Shown piece after piece: positions 47,276 to 58,922 of a stretch of 64,000 bases of DNA. The notes beneath the pieces were generated by a model. It was not told where the DNA came from. It worked only from the letters and a program-made list of their open reading frames with translations, and made no database searches. The translations under genes and the position numbers were made by a program. The DNA comes from Casuarius casuarius (Eukaryota; Chordata; Aves; Casuariiformes; Casuariidae). The DNA lies in assembly GCA_003342895.1 (NCBI GenBank), contig PTFA01000160.1:1776156-1840155 (forward strand). Reading direction: 5' to 3'. Numbering within the stretch: the first letter of the stretch is position 1; each line of letters starts with the position of its first letter.

Positions 47276-47583
47276 GAGAGCTGCATTTGAGGCACTGACC
47301 GCACCGCACGCAGCCAGGCCATGCCCGGTTCCGAACGCTCGTTCCGCACGGCGAGGCAGCGGTGGCGGCTGGGGCGACTGCGACTAGGATCAGGGCTGTG
47401 CTGTGTTTCCTCAAGTACTGATCCAGGAGCATCGAGCTCCTCAGGCAGCACAGTGGAAGCACCTGGTTAGACTGGAAAAGAAGAAACCAGTCTGGATCTG
47501 CTGAGCCAAGGCTGGGCTTGCAGGCTGCAAGGAAAACAGGGGTTAAATGCTGAACAGTTAAAAACTGTCAGCCAAGTTTCCAG
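47276..47583 (+). other. CpG-containing candidate exon, probably noncoding
   Basis: A good acceptor (GTTTGTCCTTCGCCTTTCAG ending at 47275) leads into a CpG-rich stretch (47300-47390). A consensus-like donor follows at TTCCAG|GTAGGC (cut after 47583). The 308-base interval has stops in all frames, so any exon would be noncoding or UTR. CpG enrichment in the middle of AT-rich DNA is the reason to list it. Confidence 0.2.
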
Positions 47584-48429
47584 GTAGGCAGAAGGGGCAG
47601 TTAAAGTTGGCTTTTGGGAGAACTGATACTTTCAGAAGGTACAAAGATACCAGAATAAAGAACTGTGCTTGTAGTAAGCTTTTTGGGGGAAGAATTATCT
47701 GCATTTGATTTAGTGCAAGAGCAGTGCATACTGACTGTGTACAGCTGCGGACAACGGCTGATGTGTGTCTCTGCCTTCTGCTTAAGCAGAACTCAGGGTC
47801 TTGGAGAGTACTTGTTCTGGCAAGCAGGTACAGAAATCTTATGTGGGTGTAGCTGGGTGGCATAGTCACAAACACAAACCAGAATTCATTGTTAATTGTT
47901 AGTGTAGATTTACCCTTTGTCCTTTTTATTACGACTTTAAACAGACATAATAAATGCTGTTCATTACTCAGATTTATTCTGAAGGAGTCTAAACTTTCCC
48001 AGCTCTCTCTCTTTAATCATCCCTTGGCTTAAGCTTTTGTCCTTCCGTCCAAAATGCTAGTAATAAATAAAGCTGTTGAAATGGTTGCAGAAATGTGGCA
48101 AGCCTGCTAACCCATACATCTTCTTGTATTTGGTTTTTTTTCAACTAATATATAGCTTCTCTATCTCTCCATGTCAGAGACTTCAGAACTTAAGTATTTC
48201 TCAGCTTGCATTCTTCCTCAGAAGATGTGTTGTCAAATGCCTGCTAACAGTTTGTCAGTAATGTTACTAACAATGACAGTCAATTAAAAAATACAAAGAG
48301 CAGCTGCTTGATGTCTGGGGCATAGGACAGGGAGTCAGGGAAATGCGCTGCTCATTTGTCTCCATCTTGGCTTCCATAACTGTACATGAAGAGAAGGGAC
48401 ATGCTTACCTGTGATACAGATTTTGGGCA
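47584..48429. other. no recognisable gene
   Basis: AT-rich noncoding DNA with an unrecognised minus-strand frame of 105 codons at 47875-47558. Confidence 0.5.
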
Positions 48430-48647
48430 CAAATTGAAATACAGGAAAGTCCATTTAAACATAAGAAAAAACTTTACTGTGAGGGTGACTGAACACTGGA
48501 AGAGGTTGCCCTGAGAGGTTATGGAGTCTCCATCCTTGGAGACATTCAAAACCTGAGCGGGCATGGTCTTGGACAGCCTGCTTGAGCAGTGGAGCTAGAC
48601 TACCGATCTCCAGAGGTCCCTGCCAACCTCAGCGATTCTATGATATG
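48430..48647 (+). repeat. CR1 LINE, 3' tail, sense
   Basis: This 5'-truncated copy carries the CR1 ORF2 end and 3' UTR: CATAAGAAAAAACTTTACTG, GAGGGTGACTGAACACTGGA, GTTATGGAGTCTCCATCC, GAGACATTCAAAACC, then ATCTCCAGAGGTCCCTGCCAACCTC and the terminal GATTCTATGAT. The order and the terminal repeat-like motif are diagnostic of avian CR1. It is moderately diverged, and the coding part is broken (the 70-codon minus-strand frame here is antisense noise). Confidence 0.93.
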
Positions 48648-50104
48648 TCCTCATCCGTGACATATTAAAAATGCTGCATGTTGTTGTTTTGATATCTTAT
48701 TTTCATCATCTGTAAAACAGCTATTGCTTCTTCCTCAGCTGTGGTAGTGATTGGGAGTCTTTACTTGCAAGCATTTTTCTAAAGCACTGGATGGAAGCTA
48801 CCAGAAAAATTCAAATGACATCTAGCTCTCAGAATCATTAATGAATCTGTCCATCAGAGGCTGTCACCTGCATTTACAGACAGATGCAAAAGCAACTGAA
48901 GACTTTTCATCTTGGTGCACGCAAATAGGAGAGTTACAGAACAATTTAGGAGACACAGGTCCATTCTATATTGACTCTGGACTCAAACAGATGGAGATTT
49001 TTGGATCATTCTTCAACACAAACTATTATTATAATAAGCAATTTTGGAAGATGGAAGCTCAAAGATTCTTCAGGTTAGAAGGTAGCACTTCTAGAAATTT
49101 GTGATTGGATTCAGAGTTGAGGAACAAATCAAAATAGATGCTCGTTGGAAAGCTATGGAGAAATGTCACTTCCCTGGTTCCTGGACCAGCCTGGTCTGCT
49201 CACTCCCCCAGAGTCATGTGCATTATAAGAACGCATTTCCACAAAAGGTAAAGTAATTGCTTCCTCTCTATAAAGCTGTATTCAGATGTTTGGATTGCTT
49301 GTGGAGGTATTCTAATAACTGTGTATTTTAGAAAAATCATATGTTATTGAAAAGGTGACTAGCACAATATACACACTTGCAACAAGTGTATTTTACAGAT
49401 GTTGGAAACTGAACAGAAGGAGGAATAATAAAATCTTTATTGCTGAATTTTAAAGAAACCCACCAGGTCTTGCTCTGAGCACATGATCCAAAAGATAATG
49501 GAAATTTGTTCCACCGAGAGCTCTGAGTATTGTTTGGAAAGTTTTACTGGTAAATAATGGACATTAGTACTTTTTTTCCTATTTGCTAATTTGTATTCCT
49601 CATTAGTACTCATGACCTCTACCTGGCTCCTGTGTAACTAGAGGAATCTGCTCTTAGGTGAAAAGCAAACGTGATTATACAGCTTCCACTCCCAGGTGTG
49701 TCTGAAATCATTACTCATATTGTTAACGGATGTTCTGTCATATACCGAAACTCCTTTTTTGAAAACAGAATATTATGATTTTTACTGGGTATTGAATCTC
49801 TTTGTGTATGCCCACAAACGCTTTGCTACTCCAGCAGTTCTCAGACCTCAGCTGGCCATGGGATGATGCTGTGTTCTGTTTTCTTCAGGCAAATATGTCA
49901 TATTTTGATGCCAAGTCATGCAAAGCAAAGAGGAAAAAAGGATATAATACACAGAGAAATCATCATTACAGCCTATTCTCCATGCTAGACAGAAAGAAAA
50001 CAAGATTGGTATCAAAAAATCTGAAAGTCTAAGTGAAACAGGAGCAACAAGAGGTAACAGCTCCCATTCAGCAGCCAGAGATTCCAAGACTATTGTTGAT
50101 TTGG
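48648..50104. other. no recognisable gene
   Basis: A short TTTTCATCATCTGTAAAACAG near 48701-48721 recalls a MIR tail, but is too short to call. Frames at 48841-49104 (+) and 50168-49848 (-) are unrecognised. Confidence 0.5.
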
Positions 50105-50215
50105 AGAATTTAAGGCTGGAAAGGCTGCTAAAATCACCTAAGCTGACCTCGGGCAAAGCACAGAACACAGTTTTACTCCATAACTTCCATCTTGAACCTC
50201 TGGAACAACGGATTC
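50105..50215 (-). repeat. ancient CR1-like 3' end fragment
   Basis: AAGGCTGGAAAGGCTGCTAAA, ATCACCTAAGCTGACCTCGG and GCACAGAACACAGTTTTACTCC follow the older CR1-type pattern ('ATCATCTAAGCTGACCTCCTGCATAACACAGG...') read in inverse orientation. Only about 110 bases are convincing. Confidence 0.45.
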
Positions 50216-50884
50216 ATGATTAATTCATTGCTCTGGTAAATTCACCCAGATTGACAGTGTCAGCTGCATTGCTTTCAGTGGATTGGAGTTTAATTGTTCG
50301 CATAAGAAAGTGTTGTCAGAGGAATTGTATGATGAAAGGGAATCTGAGTTTTTAAGTTATTTAGATTATTGGGAAAGAGTTACACTGTATAGTATTGCTT
50401 CATCCAACTTCTGTTTTTAAGTTAATGAACTCCATTACACAATTGTAATCTATCCTTTTTCTGGATTGCAAGCATTAATCTGCCAGAATACAACACTGAT
50501 TTGACTGGAGATGTACTGATGGCAAACTCCTCCCTTGGAGAGAACCTAGATACTCGCTTGAAGCCTGAAGAGAACTCCGACTGCCTAAATAAACTCGAGA
50601 CATGACACATTAGCAAATGATCAGCTGGGGACAGTTCTAGGATATCGCTGAAGAAAGAAAATAACATCATCTGTTTGGTGGAGAGCTGTCAAGCACTGAA
50701 ACATGGACAATTCATTCCCTTTGGGATTCTTTTGGCAAAGATCTCAAAGATCAGGGTGTGACTTCTTTCGATGCTGCTCACTAAGTATTGGGCAAGTTTT
50801 CACATGACCTGCCAATCACAACCAAAATGCCAAGGAACTGCAAGGTCCCAGCATTCCCGCTAATTATTTTCCAAGCATTCACCA

Positions 50885-50972
50885 GAGTTAGAACTTTTAA
50901 TTCCAGTTCCTCCACAGTCTGTCATGGTCAAGTCACTTGGTCTCACTGTAAATCGGGGATAGTATTTAAGCA
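50885..50972 (+). repeat. MIR-like SINE fragment, sense
   Basis: CTGTCATGGTCAAGTCACTTGGTCTCACTGTAAATCGGGGATAGTA corresponds to 'GGGCAAGTCACTTAACC...TGTAAAATGGGGATAGTA' of MIR, with an internal deletion of the CTCTCTGTGCCTCAG part. Confidence 0.5.
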
Positions 50973-53900
50973 GTGATCTTAAACACATGAATGAAATCCC
51001 TGTAATTATTCCATGTCATAGCAGTTCTCAAGGTATATGGTCGTGAGCAGATTTCCAATCATCTGTTCCTTCCTGACAGCATGTTTTCATAAGCACTCAA
51101 AGCTGCACTCAGAGTCCTTTATATAGTCAAACCAGAAGAGATTTTGATCCTTTAAAGAAAACAACCAAACAAAACCCCCAAGCTGCTGTGGGAGAGCTTA
51201 CTGAAACTCCTCAGAGGGCTTAGAGAAGAATAAACAACTAACCTGTGCTGATTTCGTCTTGAGACTTGGAAAAGATAACATTAAAAGGAAGAAGATGCAA
51301 TTTTTATTGAAAACAAAAGCAAAGCTCGTTCTAAAGCCAGAATGGAGTTGGCATTTCTTCCCAATATATGAAAAGGGCAATAAAAGAAAACATCTGGAAA
51401 ATACTACATCTCAGAATCCTAGCTACTATTGGATCAAACTTTTTAAATAAAGTTTGATGAGTATTCAATCCTAATTCAAAAATTCAAAACTAAACACAAG
51501 CCCTCATGTGAGTTTAGAAAGTACAAAGCTGAAAACAATTAGGGATGGCAACAATATTTACACATTTTCCAATGAGAATGACAAAGTACTTCACAAATAT
51601 GAACCAGCTAAAAATCCTTTAAATAATTTGAGGAAATATATCCTTTTAAATTGGATATAATTGAGAGCTGAAAAGTCTGGGCAAATTAGCAAAGGTGAAA
51701 GAATGACTCAGTGGCAAAGGTAGCAAAAGCTCCCTCCCTCCCATTCATGTTGAAGTTATGTTGGCATAAAACTGAACTAACACAGCTGTGAATCAAAATT
51801 GTAATCTGCTGCAGGAATTACCAAAAACTGACTATCCTTATAAACAACTTTTTATTTTTCCTTAGTAAAATCCCGTATTCAGGACAGCATTGCTATTTAG
51901 GAAAGATATGAAAGCACAGATATGAAAACTTGTAAGCACAAATATTTCCGATGATTCACTGACATATTTTAGAATGCTGTGAATCCAGGATATCGAAAAA
52001 AACCAGTGCTGCATTAATGCGGTGCTTAAGCTGTATCTGAGTTCTGGGAAATGCAGGGGAAAAGGAGCAGGAAGGAGGAGTATTTGTATATTCTGAAAAA
52101 TCTAAAAATTGCCTTGTCTTCCCTAACAATGGAAACCGCAAATATTCATTAGTACTGATTCAAGGCAAGCAAAAATACAAAAGAGAGAACCTGACCAGAG
52201 GGTAAAGATACACCCATAACGATAAAGAAGAGCAAGACAAAGAGCCCCAAGTCTGTGCGTGCACTCGGGAATCCTTCATGGCTGACCTGTCCCACATGGA
52301 TTCTTGACAGTTTTATCATGTTTTCTCTATGCTACAATCCAGTCCACAAGTAAATATCAGAGTTGTGTGAAAGACACCACTTTCTGTTTAATTCTATCTT
52401 TGTTCCTGATAAATAAAAACAGCAGGTGCTGACCTCACTTCAGACGCGCTAAAGCGAGCACAGGGTAACACGAAGAGGCCGCAACACGAAACCTTCTGGG
52501 AAAGCGACGCAGGTCTTCCTCTGAAAAAGGTAACGATCGAAAGCACAAGTTCAGAAAGAAATGCCTAGGAGTAGCCCCGGGTTTAATTCCCCCGACTTCT
52601 GCAAGTGAAAATGTGTCTCAGGGAAGGCCATGGAAATTATGCACATAGAGCACGTGCTTCATTCACTCTGTCGTAATCTCTGTCACGGATAAGGAAGTGC
52701 TTTCTAATGCATTTCCAGCATAACTGTGCCATTATCACCTGTACAGCAGCATTTAATTTAGCTTCACGATGGTAATAATGCACTGAACAAAGACAGAAAG
52801 CCTCCTGGCACTTCTAATGCCTGTCTCCTTTTTGTACCATCTGCAACTTTCCATCTGTATCAGCGGTGAAAAATAACGTTACGTCGATGTGGCCCCTTGC
52901 TCCTGACTGTAACACCTGCCCCAGGTTACTCCGTTTCTACTGCTTTTGGCTCTGTCTTCATCTCCCCATTGCCCTTTGCAGCTGCTATGGAGCATTTTTA
53001 TTTATTATGAGATGGGCCAAGTTCCAAGATCAAAAAGCAAATAAACCATTAGTGATGCTTGTACCAATTTACAATGTCTCCAATCTTTCTACTTCTATTT
53101 TCATTTATTCTATTAATTTCATGGCTGGAACAAGTCTAAATATAAACAAAACTTCCTCCAGCTGTCCATCCGCACAGACTAGACACAAGGCTTCAAGAAA
53201 AGTTGCTGACATCATCAAAGAAAACCTACAGTATGAAAATCCACCAGTTCTCAACCTTTCCTAAACTACTGCTTACAAGCTCTGATCTGGGTTGAAATCA
53301 GGAGTCTTCAGCCCACCAAATAACATAGGAAATGGAGCATATTCATTACCCTCTGACACATGCTCTTGATTCTTCTTAGGGCTGGGGCTCCCCAGGCTAA
53401 GAATTCATGCAGAAGATCACATTTTAGTTTTGACTGAAGTAAGTCTGGTAGCCATAAATATCTGGGCTGAACTTGCACAATGGCTGTGAGACCTATGACT
53501 TCTTAACTCTTGGAGAAGATCATCAAGACAGAATATCTGGGGCCTCTTCATAGCAACGGGTTTTTAAGACAGTGAAATCTCTTATTGGAAGTGGTTGACA
53601 CACTTGTGCGGGAGCCTTTCAAAAGCAAACCTCACAATGTTATTTAAGGGTAGATGGATAGAAGAATGGATGACTTCATGGGTTCTTTACATTTCCAAGC
53701 TGTAATTCTGTTCCTTTTTCTGCCTATGTACAGCATTAGCCAGCCTACATTCCTCCAAACATGAACAGAGTAGGAAATGCATCAAGGTAAGAGGTCTTGA
53801 AAGACACTGAAAAATGTCACTAAAAATAGACAAACATGGTTACAGTGATCTAGGCAGTTACATACTGGGAAAGGTTTTTGGTCCACTATCAACTTGTTTT

Positions 53901-54573
53901 TAAGAAAGACTAATATGCTATTTCTGCTGGCTCCAAAACATGCAGGTAGAAATTCATATGTAAGATACAGGGAACTTTTGTTCTTTCCCTGACTACCAGA
54001 CTGTGAGGTTTGTCATCCCCAATTTCTATCTATGTATTAACGGCCTGTATACGTGGCTGATTGACTAACCATGCCTGGCCGCGGAAAGTAGAGTTGTTGT
54101 GCAGTTTTTTCTCCTAATATAACAAGAAAGAAATCTGAGTCACCTGGGTCACCATGGCCCTCTGAGGCTCTTCAGGCAGTCACCATAGTCAATCTCCTTA
54201 GTAAACAGTAAAGCGCAAGGTAAAGTTCATGAAATTGATGGAACTTTTACTAAAAATATCACGTGAAGGAATATTTCAATGTCTAGCCATCTTAATTTTC
54301 TATATATATGTCACTGTAAGCTGCTTCTATAATACCTAATGAGTACAGTCATTAATGCTCTTTTACAGGAACTGAAATCTGTTGTGAATGTTTTGTGGGG
54401 ATATGCTAACTGGCTTTATTTGCTCATGCAACTAAATCACCTACTGTAAGTCTGTTATCATATTTCCTAATAATGTCCCATAACTGTGGTAAAAAACTGC
54501 CTGTCCTAAGAGAACAGTCACTGCACAAAAAAGTTGAGCTTTGGATTTTTGCCTCTCCCACACTCTCTATTCT
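50973..54573. other. no recognisable gene
   Basis: AT-rich noncoding DNA. A 132-codon plus-strand frame at 52866-53264 contains two hydrophobic stretches in its first half, but no recognised family. No clear repeat. Confidence 0.45.
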
Positions 54574-54950
54574 TCAAGGCTAAAGGAGACCACTGTGAGT
54601 ATCTAATTTGATTTCTGGAACAGAAATTTTGCCCACTAACACATGCAATGAAGGGTATTAATCCATCTTGCTGCGTGAAAAAACTTTCATCAAGCTCAGT
54701 AACTGCTCACAAAACTAGACAGCACCTTTTATAAAGACTTCTAGTCCTGATTTACCTATTTGAATGCTGAAAAATTAACCACTTCTTTTGATAGCATGTT
54801 TCAATTACTGCCCACCTCCACCATTAAAAATCCATGTCATGTTCCCGAAGTGCATTTTCCTAACTTGATTTTGCAACCCTTGAATTTTGTTATGCCTCTG
54901 CTAGGCATAAATAATAGCACACCCTGTTCTTTCCGGGATTCTCTCTTGTG
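54574..54950 (-). repeat. ancient CR1-like LINE fragment
   Basis: Read on the plus strand: AAGGCTAAAGGAGACCACTG and GAGTATCTAATTTGATTTCTGG near the 3' end, then CTAGTCCTGATTTACC, GTTTCAATTACTGCCCACC, CAACCCTTGAATTTTGTTATGCCTCTGCTAGGC. This is the order of the old sauropsid CR1 3' region, inverted. It is comparable in age to the 43.8-kb copy. Confidence 0.6.
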
Positions 54951-55693
54951 ATATGTCTCTGTGATACGAGTTTCATTTGCTTCAGGCAAAAACCATGGTG
55001 AAAGCTTATTCTTTTTCAGCTCAGCTTCTCACTGTGCAATAAACAGCACCCTACACTGCACTTGGTATGAAGCTGTGAGCTTGAGTTTAGTACCAATCTA
55101 CTATTTAACGCTGGCTTGTCACACCCACGCAGACCCTACCTGATTCCCACACGTCCAGCATTGCTGTACACAAGTGTCACACTCCTGGCATCGCTGCACT
55201 CAAAGTTATCCTTTAACAGCTGTGCTTGTGTCTCAGGGCTAAGCCACCTCGCACCGCTTCCAGCTCTGGCTATCCGTGCAATATATCCGCCAGCTTCTGT
55301 TCGTTCCTCTGTGGGAAATGATACAGCATTGCCCGAAAAATGAACTGAGAACTTGACAAAAACATGTGTAGCTGGGAGCCGGGTAAGGTGATGTGGGGGT
55401 AAAGAAGGGATTATTTTTCCCTTTGCATACTTCTTTTAAATGCCTTATATTGTCTTTATACGTCTCTGCTTTCTGATCTTTGTTTTTATAATATTGTATT
55501 TGTGGGTGCAAATCTGACAGGCACTGTGTTGCTGACTTTCCAGTTCCATTGCTTTCTTATTTGGTACTGGATTCTTTGGGCCTTGACCTCGCCAGCCAGT
55601 TGCTGGCCCCTAAATTACTTGCACTGGAGACAGCATTCCCCGTGGCCAGCTAGCAGGAGCTGCTTCTTCCAGCAGAGCGGATTGTCTCTCTCT

Positions 55694-55710
55694 TACACAC
55701 ACACACAAAC
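55694..55710. repeat. short (AC)n microsatellite
   Basis: ACACACACACACACAAAC: seven AC units, then an interruption. Confidence 0.85.
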
Positions 55711-57049
55711 ACCCAGCTCCACCCGCACATTATCTGCTTCCCCATTCCTCTTTTCCTCCATTTGCTCTCCCTGTATTAAAAGCAAAAAATACATCGTTTC
55801 ACTTCTGGCTGTGAGTATGCTCAAAGATAAAAGCCAGAATTTTAGAGAACTCAGTTTCCGGACAAGGAGGGCCACACGGTTACCCAAAAGCAAGCACCAC
55901 TATTTTCCCCTCCACACTCCCCCAAGTATTTCCTTCCCATTCACAACTCCTGTCAGTTTTTGCGGCTTGTGCAAGGTACCACTTTTTGCAGTGGTACAAG
56001 GATGCAAGGAGATGACAATGCGAGATGACTGATTTTTTCTGATGCGCTGGTCATGGGGATCTTACAGGAGGATCATATCTGCATGGTTTTTCAGATAAAA
56101 AGCACACATTCAAATGAAAATGCTATGTAAGCATGGCAGGACACCAGCATCAGAGACAGATATTCATGTTTATCTTGTTACAGATGTCCCCACTTCTGCC
56201 TACCAGAGTATAAAACAGAAAGGTTTTGAGCCTGGGTCGGGCTCAGTCATTTTATGCCTGGACTTCTACAGTCCTTGCCCCAAGACTTTCCAGTCTAGAA
56301 CAGAAGCACAGACTAGTAGCACAGACAAATTCACAGGAACAGAGAACATGAGAGATATCCCAAGTTCTTCATATCTCCGGTCACCGTATCATATGATCCA
56401 ACTCAGAAAATTATCAGACCTCATTTTAAGAAGTAATTGCATTATTTTCCCTCCTCTTTTCTACTCCTACTGGAAGAAGAACAGGGCAAACCCAGGCACA
56501 CAGGGCTCTCTGCTTGCTTTAGTCCTCTGGCTATCTAGTTTAAAGATAATTCAAATATCTCTATGCCATATGGCATTTTGCACTTTGAGTATAACTCTGG
56601 TCTCTGTATTCCCTTCGTAGGCCTTTTGTTTCCCTATCATCTAATAGTCTTTCTCTGCCCTTGTTCCAGTGTGAGTTTTAGTCAGTAAATCTAGTTCTAA
56701 GGTAAGCATGTTGGAACAGTGGCACAAGACAGACTTGTGACACCATTTAATTCCATTTGTAATCTGGCATCTTACAAAAATTGTTATTGCTCAACACTGA
56801 GAAATTCTCATATAGGATATATGAAAGGTACAGCTCAAAAATACAGCAAGAAACCACTAGAGAAAAAAAAACCCAAAGCAAAAACCTGACATCCATCCAT
56901 TTCCTCCTCCTCAACTTCTTGGGCTACAGAATTATCAGCTCCCATCAGACCTCACACAAACGAATCTATGTGGTCCGTAGGTTGTAACATTGCTTTCGGC
57001 TGAGGACACAGTGACAAACAATAGCTTTGATCAGCTAACCACTGCAAAC

Positions 57050-57072
57050 TTTTATTTATTTATTTATTTACT
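57050..57072. repeat. (TTTA)n microsatellite, about 5.5 units
   Basis: TTTATTTATTTATTTATTTAC in a single uninterrupted run. Confidence 0.9.
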
Positions 57073-57979
57073 TTTCGCATAGCAGGCATGGTTTTGCAAC
57101 CAAAGGTCATTCGAATAAAGCAATTTGGCCAGTGCCCAGTGCAGCAATGTTTACCACGGTACACTCCGTTCAACTGTATGGGCGATAAAAGTATCTGTTC
57201 TATGTCTACTGGGTTTTTTTATTATCATGATTATTATTTATATTTTTGGCTACATTATTTTTTACTTCAGCTTTTTGAATGAAGCAGAATAAATTTTTGC
57301 CTGAGAAGTCTGGTAGATGCCTCTTACATTTCCATTGTCTCAGTGCCTGTTTTAGTGTCGGTATTGTTTCAGTGTCCATCAGTGTTTCTTTTTGTTTTTT
57401 AACTGCTAAATGATTTAACTTCAAATCCATGAGAAAACAAGTGATGCAGATAACTAGGGAGAGTGGAAGCCGACCTGACTGGACGGCGTAGCTGTGTTGG
57501 AGACGGGTCTGCCCCAGGCGTCCGTCCAAACTAGTGCAATAGCACGACAGTCGTCTCAGTGGCAGCGTGAAAGAACGGAATGGTTTTTTTCCCCTTTTCC
57601 AGTCCTACTTGGCCCTTTAAAGCAGCACTCTGTTACTTACATCCACTCATGCTACAGATCTGCTCCCTGTGTGAGCTCAGAGTCCCATCTGCTTTCTCGA
57701 AGGGAAATAGATGTCACTATTTTTTGTCCTGGTCACCTTTAAAGGCAACTCTGGAGGATTCTGTTACCTCATGCACAGCTTCCACTGCTGTTTATTCCGT
57801 TTCAGTGAGGTGTTAATATGCCAGTCCGTGGGGTTAGAGTTATCTGAGGTGTCACCAAGTGTGTGAATCACTGTGTGTAAGCCAGAGACAGGGAGAGTTG
57901 GCAAAATTTGATACAAACATTACCTTTGGTGATGCAAAGTGAAGCAAGGCTGGTGGCTACCAGCTAGAAACAACTCGAA

Positions 57980-58084
57980 CAGATTCAACATGGAAGTGAT
58001 AGGACTGAAAGGAGACAGGACAGTGCTACTTTCACAGCCTCTCTATAGATGTAATTAGTGCATTAACCTGTAAATATTTAGTCA
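57980..58084 (+). repeat. duplicated segment, copy 1
   Basis: Contains GACAGGACAGTGCTACTTTC, CAGCCTCTCTATAGATG and AACCTGTAAATAT. The same order with scattered differences recurs 560 bases to the right (58546-58650). Its identity as a known repeat family is unknown. Confidence 0.7.
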
Positions 58085-58545
58085 CTTTCCTTCATCTCTA
58101 ATGTCACATACCATCATCTTACATTACCCTTCTGCCATCACTGCACAAGTCCTTCATCCAGAGATCAGTTTCCTTTAAAAAAAAAACAGTGATAGATGGG
58201 ACAGTTCAAAGCAAGTGCTGAAAGCAATTTTGTTAACAAGGGATTGAGGAGCGAGGAACTGCTCAGGCTCCCCGAGACAGGCTGCCCAGTGCATTCCAGT
58301 CACAGCTTTTAGCACTATCACACTCCGCCAGGCCTGGATTTCTCCATTACCAAAAATTGCCTCACAGCCCAGTTCATGTGGTAGCTTTAATTTTAACAAT
58401 CAGTAGGTGCTGAGTTAGTACATGTTCAGGGCAAAGAAGATGAAGTGTGGATACAGACAGAAAAGGAAAGTGGAAAGGCCAATTTCTTTTTTACTCTGTT
58501 GTATACTGCGATTTGGATTTTGAGAACAAACACATATGCATTGAG
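58085..58545. other. spacer between the two duplicate copies
   Basis: No gene or repeat seen. A minus-strand frame of 74 codons (58399-58175) is unrecognised. Confidence 0.5.
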
Positions 58546-58650
58546 CAGATCCGGCAGGGACATGACACTAATGAAAGACAAGACAGTGCTCTTTTTACAG
58601 CCTCTTTATAGACATGAATAACACTGCAACCTGCAAATATAAAAAACAAC
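58546..58650 (+). repeat. duplicated segment, copy 2
   Basis: Contains GACAAGACAGTGCTCTTTTT, CAGCCTCTTTATAGACATG and AACCTGCAAATAT, colinear with copy 1 from the shared CAGAT start. By eye about three quarters of bases agree. Either an old local duplication or two copies of a dispersed repeat. Confidence 0.7.
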
Positions 58651-58807
58651 TATTTACACATTTTAGCTTTGTGAAAGCTATGTACATGTACATCTGCATA
58701 TAGACGTATACTTGTACCTATTTTTTCATGACCCTTATAATTTCAGGCTTTAAGGACCTCGTAAGTATCAACCAAAATGTTCCATACTTCTGCTGTACTG
58801 ATGAAGT

Positions 58808-58922
58808 GTTGTTACACTAATTTTACTGACAAGGAAACAACTCTCTGCTAGATGAAGTGCCTTGCTCACACAGAAATAAATGAGAGTTTCAGAATCTAAG
58901 CCTGGGCACCTCGAAATCCTAT
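58808..58922 (-). repeat. MIR-like SINE fragment, antisense
   Basis: ATTTTACTGACAAGGAAAC, GATGAAGTGCCTTGCTCACACAG, GAGTTTCAGAATCTAAGCCTGGGCACC is the inverted MIR order ('ATTTTACAGATGAGGAAAC...AAGTGACTTGCCCAAGGTCACACAG...GGCAGAGC...'). Well ordered over about 115 bases. Confidence 0.7.

Larger units (their letters stand above)
54951..57979. other. no recognisable gene; two long plus-strand frames
   Basis: Plus-strand frames of 176 codons (55502-56032) and 168 codons (56114-56620) follow each other closely but show no family, no domain and no splice pair. The first is Ser/Pro/His-rich because the DNA is pyrimidine-rich on this strand. They are kept here as unassigned open frames rather than genes. 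Confidence 0.4.

Noticed and set aside
48352..48564. 70-codon minus-strand frame
   Set aside because: It is antisense to the CR1 tail at 48430-48647.
55502..56620. Two adjacent plus-strand open frames of 176 and 168 codons as possible genes
   Set aside because: No recognised domain, no splice pair, composition driven by pyrimidine-rich DNA. Kept only as unassigned frames.
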